Origin: Curvularia sp. ZM96 | Taxonomy: Eukaryota > Ascomycota > Dothideomycetes > Pleosporales > Pleosporaceae | Length of the DNA stretch: 64,000 bases | Direction: 5' to 3' | Assembly: GCA_022457065.1 (NCBI GenBank) | Contig: JAJGBQ010000001.1 | Span: forward strand, 248,001 to 312,000 | Part shown: positions 28,666-39,767 of the stretch, piece by piece | Numbering within the stretch: the first letter of the stretch is position 1 | Layout of the letters: each line of letters opens with the position of its first letter | Made by a program: the position numbers and the translations under genes | Notes under the pieces: model-generated | Databases searched by the model: none | What the model saw: the letters and a program-made list of their open reading frames with translations, nothing else | What the model was told of the DNA's origin: nothing

Positions 28666-30108
28666 TCACATTGCGTAAGCCCTCAACGGCGGCTCAGCAA
28701 AACTCTTCTGCGGATCCAACAGCAGCAGCGCGCCCGCCACCGGAATCAAGCCAATGGTAGCTAAAACATCGTCCAGGTCAAGCCCTGGGGCGGCGTAGCT
28801 ATCACACACACTTTTCAAATTGATGCGGCTCACGTTGCCCGGACCGTCATATGTCAACGCATCAACAATGAGTGCGTATGTAAGCGGATTGGCAAGAAGA
28901 CTGGCGTGGCCATAGAAAGAACCGGCGCGCTGGCCGGCGCACACGACCTGGACCTCGTTGTTCGAGACACCGACGTTTCGTGCGTCGTTCATAAACGCTG
29001 AGGCCTGGGTGCCTGATTGCGGCTGGACGATCTCGTCGAAGAAGCCAGAGTAGAATGTTGTTGTGGGTACGTATGCGCTATCTCCTCTTCCACTCCTCAG
29101 GCTTCGAACGAAATCGCTTGTAGCTTCTTGCTGGATAACGGCGGGGTCGCAAGGGAGAATAGCCGTATCACTGTTGGGGGTTAGGCAGAGTGCGTTTGCG
29201 AGCACTGTGCCCTTGAAGTCTGGAGATACGGGCAAAAAGTCTGTTACAACTTCTCGTGTAGAAGGCCAGTATTTCAGTACCCATTGAGTGTCGAGACCGC
29301 CTTGAGACCACGAGATGACGGCAATGTTCTGCTGGTTTTTGCCCGAGACAGCGCTGATGTAGTTGATGGCGTAAGCAATGTACTCTGCATTTGTTTGCGC
29401 ATCACCAAGCATGGCACCGGGTATGTTGAGCCATACTGGGTCAGCGAATTTCTTTCCGTTCAGCAGCTTGCGCAGATTGGAGGCAAAGTTTGTACCACCG
29501 TAAGAAGCAGTTCCTGGTACAAAGATGACCGGGCGTTTGACACCGTACGTGAAACTGGGTGGAATAAATATGGCCTTGCGAAGGTCGGATTCAGAAACAG
29601 TGTATGGAGCGTCCGTGGTATCCTTCTTGGGATAGATGGGAGTCGGCGGAGGAGGATTGTTGTTTTTGATGCTATTCTCTCCTACAGGCAAACCACCGTT
29701 CAGGGCCACCTGCAGTGTTTGGTCGAGGAGCAGACCGCCAGCGATTTGTGTCGCAGCGGCAGCGAAGAAGTCTGTTCTTGTCGTTGGGCTTGCCCATATC
29801 TTAGCATTTGCAGCTACAGCGGCTTCGATGTTCGTGGGCCGTGTCGTAGGTTGAAGTTGTTTGAATATGTCGAGGACCTTGTCGGGCTTGCCCTCGGCGA
29901 CGGCGGCATTGACATCGCCGAGAAGATTGTTAACAAGTGAAATTACGCCGGGCAAAACGCCAGGAAGGAGTTTGCCGAGGAGCTGGCGTTCCTCAATAGT
30001 TTCTGTGGCGCCTTCTACGGATGGCTGTGCTATGGCGGCGGGTGCTGGTGCAGCGAGCGACTGAGGGATGATGCTCAGGAGAGCTAACGAGTGCACGGGG
30101 AACCGCAT
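28666..30108 (-). CDS. Secreted CalB-type lipase
   Basis: A single exon of 480 aa with ATG at 30108. A signal peptide (first ~20 residues, cut after SLAA) is followed by a pro-like segment with ERQ near residue 41. The core is that of Candida antarctica lipase B relatives: oxyanion-side VPGTASYG, nucleophile SWSQGG (Ser268), DEIVQPQ (Asp358) and GHASLLANP (His401) in the spacing of the CalB triad. Residues 1-150 hold an N-terminal helical extension that CalB itself lacks but filamentous-fungus homologues have, ending in a Pro-rich linker. Secreted; it should hydrolyse ester bonds of lipids or cutin-like substrates. It lies between two small secreted-protein genes. Confidence 0.92.
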   Translation of the reverse strand: MRFPVHSLALLSIIPQSLAAPAPAAIAQPSVEGATETIEERQLLGKLLPGVLPGVISLVNNLLGDVNAAVAEGKPDKVLDIFKQLQPTTRPTNIEAAVAANAKIWASPTTRTDFFAAAATQIAGGLLLDQTLQVALNGGLPVGENSIKNNNPPPPTPIYPKKDTTDAPYTVSESDLRKAIFIPPSFTYGVKRPVIFVPGTASYGGTNFASNLRKLLNGKKFADPVWLNIPGAMLGDAQTNAEYIAYAINYISAVSGKNQQNIAVISWSQGGLDTQWVLKYWPSTREVVTDFLPVSPDFKGTVLANALCLTPNSDTAILPCDPAVIQQEATSDFVRSLRSGRGDSAYVPTTTFYSGFFDEIVQPQSGTQASAFMNDARNVGVSNNEVQVVCAGQRAGSFYGHASLLANPLTYALIVDALTYDGPGNVSRINLKSVCDSYAAPGLDLDDVLATIGLIPVAGALLLLDPQKSFAEPPLRAYAM

Positions 30109-31069
30109 ACTGGAAATCTCCCGAATTTCAGATTACGGTATATCGAATGAACGACAAAAGTATATGAGGCCCCTGCCTATAACCATACCATGGGGTTACC
30201 ATCGTTTTTAACCCAGCGCCTTTGCATGAGTCGCGGAGCCGCGAGCCTACCAGGCTTTATTTCCACCATAGTTCTCCTGAATCGGCGAGTAAACGGGTAA
30301 TTGTCAAAAGTGGGTCTTACTAGATATTGATCTTCGTAGACGGCGTTCTCACTTGGGTCTTAGTCGCACGCGCTACGTCCAACTTTGGTACCTCTTGGAG
30401 CGGATCACAACCTTCATTTGGCATTTAGCATACCCGGTACGTTATTTATGGCAAGTTTGACTTTGCGCCAAACGATCTAGATGACGTTGGCAAACAACGC
30501 ATCGTAATCAGGCTTGGTATACAACGAAAGAACATAGTGCGATGGGCGTTTGCATGACGCAAAGACGTTGATGGCGTTACTGGCGCGGTCCTCCGAAACT
30601 CAATGAGACTCGGCGACGCTGTGTCGTACTGGCCGAAGAACGCTATTGGATCATAAGCATACCTCTCGTTGCAGGACTAACCTTAGTGAAGTTGATGCTA
30701 GTCGCAGCTCTCCGAATCCCGAAGTACTTGTAGTATGTGTCTGTAAGCTGTGGTCCCAAGCATATGTCCATTAAGCGATTTGGAGATCATACCCACGACG
30801 GTAATGTATGCTGATATGAAGACAGATAATAGTGGCGCCAATGATGATATGTCAATGTATAGAATTTCTATCGAATTCTTGTTATGTAGTGTTATATTTG
30901 TATTCCCATATCACGTCCCATTCACTAACCGAAACTCCAGCAGAAACCCCCATGCTCCCTAGGTATGAATTGAACAATACAGATGTTGCCATCTCTTTCT
31001 AAATTCTAACAAAGGAGTACAACTTTACGTTGACTCTACCTGGCCACCAGTTGGCGGCTATCTAGGGAC
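30109..31069. other. Intergenic region, lipase promoter side
   Basis: About 960 bases holding the lipase promoter and the 3' flank of the small secreted-protein gene. One open frame (30750-30962) has no recognisable features. No gene supported. Confidence 0.5.
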
Positions 31070-31445
31070 TTAATGCCCGCAGCAGCAACCGAAGGCGACG
31101 CACTTGCAAGCTCCAGTGAAGCCCTGTCGTACAGGTCAGTTATTTAAGACACTACGAAGTGAACTCTCCAAAAGTCTAGTCTCCCTCAATAGAACGAGGA
31201 AATAGGAAGCACATACATCGCATGGACATTCGACGCAGGCTACGCGTGTAGCACCTTTGCCATCTTCACGGGCATCAAGAGTCTTAAAAGAGCGGTTGAG
31301 TGAGATCTAAGAAGCGGATCGTTAGTCACCATACTGGAAAGAGCTGGGTAGTGAAGCAGAAGAGCCTGGAAACACCTACGGCCCCTGGAGCAGCCAGAAC
31401 TGTGGCAGTGTACATTGCCGTGCTAAGAAGGAGCATGAACTTCAT
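31070..31445 (-). CDS. Very small secreted cysteine-rich protein, 69 aa
   Basis: Three exons on the minus strand: 31445-31380, 31306-31217 and 31123-31070, giving 22+30+17 residues. Introns are GTAGGT...TTAG and GTATGT...ACAG, both phase 0. A hydrophobic signal peptide (MKFMLLLSTAMYTATVLAA) precedes a short spacer with one Arg-Glu-Asp site, and the last 28 residues hold eight cysteines (CVECPC, then CKC and a final CCC-G-H). The density of Cys resembles metallothionein-like or tightly disulfide-bonded effector peptides; with a signal peptide, secretion is more likely. I recognise no family. A TATA box lies about 170 bases upstream. Exons this short escape ORF-based gene calling. Confidence 0.78.
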
Positions 31446-31614
31446 CTTGATTACTGTCGAATAAGGTATTGGTATGGATTTGAAGACTTCCGGTAGTCTT
31501 GAATGAAAGAAGTCTATAATGTAGCTTATCGAGTGATGTGGGTACAGAAGCTAAGATATACTGATTGATATGTAGATGTTGACGAATGTATGGATCAAAG
31601 CTGGAAGGGACTTG

Positions 31615-31622
31615 CCTTTATA
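31615..31622 (-). promoter_or_regulatory. TATA box (TATAAAGG) of the small secreted-protein gene at 31445
   Basis: TATAAAGG reads on the minus strand 170-177 bases before the ATG at 31445. Confidence 0.5.
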
Positions 31623-32630
31623 CAGATGAGAGGCCTCTCGTTCAAGTAAACTGCCTGCTTCCCCACCCTACTTTACATCTCCGTGCCAAGTATGAGCTCT
31701 GACATAAGATGTTCTCTTTGGTCAGCCATCAGTCTGTGGCGCTGCCTGTGCCATCCATTTGTTGCCCATTTGAGCTGAGAAAATTATCTTCAAGACAAAT
31801 TCCTCGACGCCATCATCCATCATTCGTGTTTGTTCAGCTAGCTATCCCCAATCGCACACGCGGTGTGCATTAGTCCCCGATTGAACTCCGGATCCAAGAA
31901 AAGACCTGCCCTGAATGAGTAAAATCAGAGGCAGAACGTCACGCACTTGACTTCGCCGCAATCCTACGACCTAGGAACCAAGAAATGAAGTATTGAAGGG
32001 GCCAAATTCTCGCGATGCGCAGTCCTATACAACTAGCAACACTTGATTTTCGTGGCTGCGCCTCGTTCGTATAGGATGTGGATATCGACACCAAAATTGC
32101 AAGAGAGATGTCTTGGGTATCGCGTAAAATGGCTTTTCAGTAGGTCTGTAGTTGGCTGAAATTTGTTTGGCACCACGAGATAGGAATGTTCAGCTGTGCC
32201 ACACGCTAGTATGACCGTGCGGCCAAGGTCGACGTCCCGTGCCGTCAGGCAGTGGTTCGGGGCTTAGCGACAGTGGTTTCCCGAAGGCAGCCACATATTG
32301 TTCGTATCTGGTCATGCCAAAGGTTTAGCGTGTAGCCTTCTTGCCCTACAGCCCTTCTCAGGTTTGCCTTGGGGCCGCAATGTCAGCGCCAAGTCCGGGA
32401 TTACGAAGGGTGACGGAGAACGAGAGAGGTATCGATAAGCTGACAGAACAAGGCAGACCCTTGGGATTGGAGTTTGGAAGAAAGTGGCTGAGACAGTTGT
32501 TCATAGCATGCGTCTTCGCGTTGTCATGTACACATTCCCGAAACGACTTTTTCCCTATCTTTCGCTGCTCTTGGCAAATGTTTATTTATACATATGCTAC
32601 GCTCCAAACTCGCCGGCTATTACCTCCGAC

Positions 32631-32990
32631 TCATGAACCCAGATGCAACTCGGAAATTAGTCTTTCTATATTTCTCTGATATTTTTTTGTACTAGTACAT
32701 GACCAAATCTGTTGTATGGCCAGTATTCTAGGCGACCGAATTTGCGCTCCGTCGAGATATCGCGAGTAGTTCAGTCGTCGATGCTCATCATTGTTGTTGC
32801 CCGCGTCATTCCTGGACCATTTGTATGTCGTTGAGCAACGCTTTCGGTCAATTGCTACAAGTTGCAAGTCGTCGCGCTCGCTAATCAAAGTTTTGTGGAT
32901 ATGGTTTCGGAGCTCGACGGGCATTTCGAAAAGCACGGATTGGTTTTGTAGATCGAGCTGTCGCTTCCTAACCAACGACGGAGACCGCAC
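32631..32990 (-). pseudogene. Possible F-box/2EXR-like gene fragment
   Basis: A 119-codon open frame contains VLFEMPVELRNHIHKTLI, close to the L-P-x-E-L-R-N-x-I-Y pattern that begins many fungal F-box-like (2EXR) proteins. Nothing else in the frame is recognisable, the product is much shorter than usual for the family (200-400 aa), and an overlapping minus-strand frame upstream (32968-33210) is shifted, which would fit a decayed copy. It could equally be a short gene or chance. Confidence 0.3.
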
Positions 32991-33998
32991 GGTCTTTGAA
33001 CTGCGTTAGGAGTGAATTCCAAAAGAATTGTCGAAAGAGTTTGCGAGATTCAACACGATGCTCGATCTTCCGAAACTTCCGGGAAATTGACTCTGAAGAT
33101 TCCGATCGCGCGATGAAGTACCATGTGCCACAAGAGTCGCTGCACAGTAAGATAGGCTGATAATCCCAAAGGATGATGATACCGTTTGAACGACAAGAAG
33201 CGAACACCAACCTGGCTGAGTATAAGCATGCGACTAATTAGTACGACTCAAACTGAGAAATTCAAGGTTCAAAACCAGCTAAGTAAAAGCGTTTTCACCA
33301 CAAGGTGTGCGTAGATGCGTGTGCTCAGTGGGCCAGGCGCCTCCCTCGCGCGTTTGCAGTTCTGTCCATGCATCCTGATTGCATGTATCATTTGAATGTA
33401 TTGAGTCCATTACTATGCTGACTCAAACCACTGGTATAGCATACGAGGTTGTGTCGTGTAAGGTAGTTATCTGTTGGATGAGGGTGGAGGGGTATGTGGG
33501 GTAGTACGATCGAGTTAAGCCGCTTCCAAGAAATGACGATACTTTCTTCATTAATTTGCACTCATGGATCCTCTGTTAATAAAATTTTTATTCTCAACGC
33601 TTGGGACATGAACGTCAATGAGCGTCAGTAAAGTAACACGCGTTCTGCGCGTGTAGTGCGCTTACGAAGGCGGTTATGACGTCACGCCTACGCAGCCTAT
33701 GACAATGAGTTTTGCAAGCGAGGCTTAGAGAAACAACAGTAAGCTGTGTTGATGGCGTACTAGACAACTTTAACTTAGTGTCGGATGAAGTCGGAGTCTC
33801 TTTGCTTTGTCGAGAAAACACATCCCGTACTTCGAAGCCAGAAGCATTAATCCCCTTCCAGACCTTGTAGAAAGAAAAAACGCGCCCCAGTGCACATCGT
33901 ATAGCTTCAAGCTCCACAAGAAACCGGATCAAGTCGGAACAGGTTTATCTTGTGAAGCGACAGCGCTATATAACCTGATTGTATTTGCATACGCTTGA

Positions 33999-36186
33999 AT
34001 GCTGCCACAACTACGCATATCGCTATTCGCTCAAGCCACTTCGGCAACCTGGCAAGCACGACTTCAAACGTCTCGATCATTGCATAGTTCCTCTCGAAGA
34101 TTCGTAAAAATGTCACCCAATACGAAACACCAAAAGAACGAAAAGTTCGGCCATCTACCTCTCTCCACTTCAGGGCCACAAGAGACTAGCTTGACGGTGC
34201 GTATTCGTCGCTGCATCTAATCGTGCACCCAAGGCACTGACATTCAGAGTAGGGCAATGCTCTCCTCCGCACACCCTACTTCAACAAAGGCTCAGCATTC
34301 ACGAAGGAAGAACGCGACACATTCAAGCTCCATGGCCTTCTTCCCACAAATATCCAGACTCTCGACGAGCAGGTCAAGCGCGCGTACGCCCAGTACAGCT
34401 CGCGTCCGAACGATCTTGCCAAGAACACGTTCATGACGAGCATGAAGGAGCAAAATGAGGTGTTGTATTATAGAGTACGGACCAACCCACAGCTATGCTA
34501 ATATCAAGACTAATCATCATGCAGCTTATCCTCGACCATCTGAAGGAGATGTTCTCCGTCATCTATACTCCCACTGAGGGGGAGGCCATAGCTGATTACT
34601 CCAAGATTTTCCGACGACCCGAAGGTTGTTTTCTCAATATTGACGATGTGGATCGTGTTGAGGATGACCTGAAGCAATGGGGCAATCCCGAAGATATTGA
34701 CCTTATAGTCGTAAGCGATGGACAGCAGATCCTGGGTATTGGAGACCAGGGTGTAGGCGCTATCCTGATCAGTGTAGCCAAACTCGTCATTTACACACTG
34801 TGTGCCGGTATACACCCTTCGCGGACTCTGCCTGTTGTTCTTGATTGCGGCACAGATGTAAGTTGTTTCAGAATTGACTGCGTGTTTCCGACTAACATTG
34901 AGTGCAGAATAAGGATCTTTTGGATGGCGAGCTGTATCTTGGTTTGAAGAAACCACGAGTATCTGGGGAGAAATACGACCACTTTGTCGACACGTTTGTG
35001 AAAGCTGCGCGAAAGCATTACCCTAAGGCCTATATTCACTTCGAAGACTTTGGTTTGAACAATGCACGAAGGATCCTGGACAAGTATACGCCTGAGATCG
35101 CATGCTTCAATGATGATGTTCAAGGTACTGGCTGTGTCACGCTTGCAGCTGTTATGGCTGCGTTCAAAGTGAGCGGTACCAAATGGGACGAGGCACGCTT
35201 CGTCATGTTCGGCGCGGGCTCGGCAGGAACGGGCATCGCAGACCAGATTCGAGACGCCATTGTTCAAAACACCGGGAAATCAGAGGAAGAGGCTAGTCGC
35301 CAGATATGGTAGGTTTCTCAATACTGTTGTTGAACAAAATTGAATTAACATGATTCAGGTGCGTCGACAAACCAGGCCTTCTTTTACAAGGGAAAAAAGA
35401 CCAGCTTACCCCCGCTCAAATACCATTCGCTCGCACTGACAAAGAATGGGAGGGTAAGGATCATGGAGATTTACTTTCAGTTGTCAAAGAAGTAAAGCCT
35501 CACGTGCTCATTGGTACATCGACCAAGCCAGGAGCTTTCACAGAGGAGATTGTTCGAGAAATGGCAAAACATGTCGAGCGCCCTATCATCTTCCCACTAT
35601 CCAATCCGACCAGACTCCATGAAGCCAAACCCCAGGATTTGTACGACTGGACAGATGGGAAGGTGCTGGTAGCGACTGGTTCGCCCTTTGATCCAGTGAA
35701 GCACAATGGCAAGGAGTATGACATCTGTGAGTCTTTGATATCGAAACCTCGTCGCGAACAGATACTAATCATTAATCAGCCGAGTGCAACAACTCCGTGA
35801 CCTTCCCTGGCATTGGTCTTGGCGCAGTCCTTTCCCGTACTCGCCTCATGACCCCTGCACTCCTTGTTGCCGCTGTGCAGGCACTAGCATCCGCAGCCCC
35901 AGTCCTGAACAACAACGGAGCCGGCCTTCTCCCAGACGTCAAAGATGTTCGCGAGATTAGCGTGCAGATTGCCAGGAATGTAATCAAGAAGGCGGTGGAG
36001 GAAGGACTGGCACAGGAAAAGGGTATACCAAACGATGACAACGAGCTGGAAGAGTGGATTAGAGAGCAAATGTGGGAGGCGGAGTATCGGCCTTTGAAGC
36101 TGGTGGAACATGGCAAGGCAGATGCGCACGCGAAGGGCGAGGCTGGAACTGCGTCTGGACAGAGAGAGGCAAGGTTCGATTCTTAG
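33999..36186 (+). CDS. MAE1: NAD-dependent malic enzyme, mitochondrial
   Basis: Six exons: 33999-34196, 34253-34474, 34525-34857, 34908-35308, 35359-35726 and 35780-36186, giving 642 aa; each junction is GT-AG and restores conserved sequence. The first ~37 residues are Arg/Ser-rich without acids (ending SSRRFVKMS), a mitochondrial presequence. Malic-enzyme hallmarks: GLLPTNIQTLDEQ, the VIYTPTEGEA signature, FEDFGLNNARRIL metal-binding block, FNDDVQGTG, the NAD motif FGAGSAGTGIA and the FPLSNPT block. It decarboxylates malate to pyruvate in the matrix, producing NADH or NADPH. The next in-frame ATG (34110, MSPNTKHQ) would give a form without the presequence, so dual localisation from alternative starts is possible. 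Confidence 0.93.
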
Positions 36187-36583
36187 GCTGCTTGTTCCGC
36201 CTCAAATTTTCATGTCTTTGAACTTATAGCGTTACTTGGCGCTATCTGTCGTATGTGTTACACGCCTTCAGTTTGTCCATTGTATATCGCTTCTCCAAAT
36301 GAGTGAAATATAGTATATATTTTGCAAGGTGTTATCTGGCAACTGTAATGGGCCAATTCTGCCCTTTCCTCGCGCACACGGCGTAACCTCGCAGATTGAA
36401 GTGATGATGTATGGTCATCCCATGAACCATTCGTTTCTTCTCCGATATATGGCGGTAAATGCGAAACGAAGCAAGTGTGGCCTTTCTTAATGAGCTTTTT
36501 ATGTTCCATGAAAGAAACGCATGACCCAAATAATCCAGGGGGGTATTTGGCCGATAGTTTAGGTCGAGGAATATTCGATACTA
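36187..36583. other. 3' intergenic region between convergent genes
   Basis: About 400 bases between the malic enzyme stop and the stop of the phosphoribosyltransferase-like gene; no gene supported. Confidence 0.5.
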
Positions 36584-37387
36584 CTACACACTTTCACGTG
36601 CCTGTACTTCCCAGAGGAGAAACCTGACGTTGTCCTCGTGCTCGTCATCGTTATAATAGTGACTGTTAATGGCGTGGTCCAACAAAACTCTGGCAAAATC
36701 GTCATCCTGCCGCCTAATGAACTGACAAAACTCGGCGTTGTCCCTCTCCAAGACAAACTTGACAAAGCACTCGTTCATGACAAAGCTAGGGCCTTGGACA
36801 ATGGCCTCGACATCCTTCATGGATGGGCTGACCACAGACGAGAGGAAGTTGGAGAGTAAGGCCGTAGCAGCAGGAGTGTCGAGAGAGGCAAGGTAAGCAA
36901 ACACCGTGGTAATGCCTTTGGCCGCAAACGAAGCCCTTATCCTGTCCTCTCGGTCTTGACCGGTCCGAATATCGGCCAGCACAATCAGGGTCCGGTTCTG
37001 AAGACGTTGCGTGTCAATGTGGTAGAGAGCGGTTGTACTGGCGGGCGGACCGTCCCGCGCTATTTGTGCACAGACATCCACATAGTGAAAGTCGAGCTTG
37101 AGGGCGGGCGCGGCGTTATTGGCAATGAGATGGCGATTGAGATAGGCCACAAAGTGGTTGCGCAGGCTGTGAGTGGCCGTGGGGACCTTTTCGGATAACA
37201 CGGCAACGGCAAGGTCGTCTATTGGGGTCGAGAGAGTGGGAAGATAGGCCTTGGCGAGGTCCGTGCCGAAACGATGGGCCAACCTGTCGTCGCCAAAGAT
37301 ATAGCGTTGGTAGTCCTTGAGCGAGAATGGGAACCTCAGATCGTTGCCGGCGACGATGCTGTGCAGCGAGAAGACATCTTGAACCAT
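36584..37387 (-). CDS. Phosphoribosyltransferase-like protein (tentative)
   Basis: The first ATG of this frame is at 37387 and gives 267 aa; the frame stays open to 37588 without ATG, so a spliced upstream exon is possible. The segment NRTLIVLADIRTGQDREDRIRASFAAKGITTVFAYLASLD looks like a PRPP-binding loop of type I phosphoribosyltransferases (strand, D-x-R/T-G, helix), and HYVDVCAQIARDGPP before it fits the fold's flexible-loop side; this resembles fungal proteins labelled ComF-like PRTase. The N-terminal FPFSLKDYQRYIFGDDRLAHRFG is helical. No targeting signal is evident. Substrate unknown; other readings are possible. Confidence 0.65.
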   Translation of the reverse strand: MVQDVFSLHSIVAGNDLRFPFSLKDYQRYIFGDDRLAHRFGTDLAKAYLPTLSTPIDDLAVAVLSEKVPTATHSLRNHFVAYLNRHLIANNAAPALKLDFHYVDVCAQIARDGPPASTTALYHIDTQRLQNRTLIVLADIRTGQDREDRIRASFAAKGITTVFAYLASLDTPAATALLSNFLSSVVSPSMKDVEAIVQGPSFVMNECFVKFVLERDNAEFCQFIRRQDDDFARVLLDHAINSHYYNDDEHEDNVRFLLWEVQARESV

Positions 37388-38155
37388 TGAGCCGGGCGGG
37401 GCGAGGTCCTCTGACTCTGAAGATGGAATTTCCACAGGAGTCGGGAGAGAGACGGTGGGCAGGCATTTGAACTCGGCTCGCAGCGAGATTTGGCGGCCAG
37501 AAGGGCCTGGAAGTCGAGGCGCCAAGAGCGGGGCTGTGCAGTGGGACAGTCTTCGAGAATGATATTGCTCGATTCCTAAATGCCGCACTCGACGTCATCT
37601 GGTAGGCCAATTCCATTAGCCCTCTGGACAAGTGCCGATCAACGAGCCGCGTGTCACTTTGGTTCTGTAACATGCTTCCCCTGCGCGTCTACGTACATTC
37701 TGGTTGTGAGTGCGGCACAACATTCCATGCAAACGCGGCGGAGACATGGACTGCTTTGGGATCACGTGGGTCGATGTATGTATCCATACAAGCACGATGA
37801 ACCCTACATCTCACGCTGTATCACAATCATTTTTGAATGATAAGCTAAGAGCCAAAGGCTTGTTGCGGAGCACAATTCTTGGCGATCAATTCCGCTTACT
37901 TTTCTCACGTGACGACACAAGACGTGGGTACCGATCTTGCCAAGAGGGACAACGCCATCCTTCCAGCCCGACACTACGCAAACTAGGCATCGTGTCCGGG
38001 CCAGGCATGCAAGGAACGTCTCCAGAGTCACACTGCCGACTCGTGCTTCACGCCCAGTCCCGCTTATCGCGTGTCGCGTGTTCCAAGGATCATAATTATA
38101 AGCATCTAATCTCAACCCAGCCCGCCGGATCCTCCGCCTCAGCACGACCGTTTCC
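37388..38155. other. Intergenic region, PRTase-like promoter side
   Basis: About 770 bases holding the upstream part of the PRTase-like gene (perhaps a missed 5' exon) and the 3' flank of the P450 gene. No further gene is supported. Confidence 0.45.
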
Positions 38156-39767
38156 CTACTCTACAGCAATACGAACAGAAATAGAACCCTTCGCCGTCTG
38201 TGCCACGATCAAATCGTGGTCGTACGAAATATCTTCTTTGGTTGTGTCCACCAGCTTGGCCCGTGGAAGAACGTCCAGCACCATGTACGCGCCCATAATG
38301 TACATCTCACAGTACGCCAGCTGTTCGCCAATGCAGACACGACTGCCTTTTCCAAACGCAATCAGCTTCTTCTGCAGCGCGTAGTTCTGCGTTCCGTCCT
38401 CCAGTAGCCAGCGCTCAGGAAGAAACTCGTCAGGGTTAGGGAAGAGCTCAGTGTTCCAGTGGTTGATCATAGACGTCATGCCAATAGGCGTGCCTCTGGG
38501 AATCACAAACTCCGTCTTGCCGTCTGCTGATTTGTAGTGCAACTCCTCTTCACGCGCAGTTCTGGCCGACCTGTGCGAGACGCCGGGCATCATGCGCAGA
38601 CACTCCTGCAGCACAGCCCAGAAATAGGGCACCTTTTCAAGATCAATCCATTTAAGATTCTGCTGACTGATGCCAGCTTGTGCGAGATCGGACATCAGCC
38701 TTTGGTGGATTTCAGGCTTAGCTAGCGCCCAGTAGGTGAAGACTGTGAGAATGGCCTACGAAAGAAGTCAGTTTGGCTGCATATTGAGCTCCCGAACAGC
38801 ATCAACTTACAGCAGTCGTCTCGGTACCGGCAAGCAAGAAGTTGAAGCCCTCTCCGTTATATCGGTACTTTTCTTCTTCTGACATGGACTTGTTCTTGCC
38901 CAACACTTCAGCAAACACGCGCCCGTTATCTGGATTTCTCAGAGCCTGAGCGATGTACTGCGGGATGGTGACATTCATGACGTTCATGACCGCTTTGATG
39001 TCTTCGCCCAGGTAGTCGGCCATGAATGGAAGGACTTGGGCCATCTTCCGGCCCAAAACGTTGTGTCGCATCATGTAGGCGCTCTTGAAAAACGACTTGA
39101 CCCATGTCGCGAAATTGGGCTCCCAGCCTTCCTGCGCCACAAACCCCATGGGCTCACCAAAAGCATACTGAGAGATGACGTCGGCTGTGTAACAGTTGAA
39201 TGCTTCCTTGACGTCGAATGCTCCCTTTCCGGCCGACTTGAGCATCTTGCGCGCCACCATAGACGCGAACTCGTGTACCTCGCCTTCAAGCTTTAACGTC
39301 TGCTGACGCGAGAAGAACCTGTTCAACGGCGCCCTGCGCGCGCGATGCAGGTCATGGTTAACCGTTGAGAATCCAGTAACTGAGACAGGTCCGGCTCCAC
39401 CAGTGTTCAGCTGGTGCTGCCATTTGTCTCGAACACGTCCGGGTCCAGCGTAAATCTCATCCGTGAATGCGGGGTCGGAGCAGTGCAGCTCATCCGGGTT
39501 GATGCGCACAATAGGACCATACTTCTCGTGCATACGAGAGATGACCTTGCCATAACGCCCAACTAGCCACCAATCGTAATAGGCTTCATAGAGATAAGAA
39601 GCAGCGGCGATCTTTGGACCAGGAAATCGAGATAGGGGGTGAAAAGGCGAGATGTTGTACAGCGCTATCGCAATCCGGTAACCAATCCAAGCCACAACAA
39701 GCCAGCCTATGCTCGCCAGAGAGAAGACCGACGTCTGGCCTTGGGAAACACCTGATTGCCCGTTCAT
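38156..39767 (-). CDS. Cytochrome P450 monooxygenase
   Basis: Two exons, 39767-38811 and 38755-38156, joined by a 55-nt GTAAGT...TAG intron, giving 518 aa. The ATG at 39767 (MNGQSGVSQG) is chosen because the upstream open codons start only at TTG. An N-terminal membrane anchor (VFSLASIGWLVVAWIGYRIA) precedes the Pro-rich hinge SRFPGPK. P450 signatures are all present: I-helix AGTETTA (Glu in place of the common Asp), ExxR in QECLRM, PERW, and the heme loop FGKGSRVCIGE with Cys near residue 460. It resembles the fungal group often annotated trichodiene-oxygenase-like, acting at the ER on lipophilic or secondary metabolites, but no terpene or polyketide synthase is in the window. It is divergent from the seven-helix protein gene at 41025. 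Confidence 0.93.

Larger units (their letters stand above)
31446..33998. other. Long intergenic region, mostly empty
   Basis: About 2.5 kb between the small secreted-protein gene and malic enzyme. The only coding-like trace is an F-box-like fragment at 32631-32990 (separate entry). Elsewhere the short frames overlap and lack domains. Confidence 0.5.
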
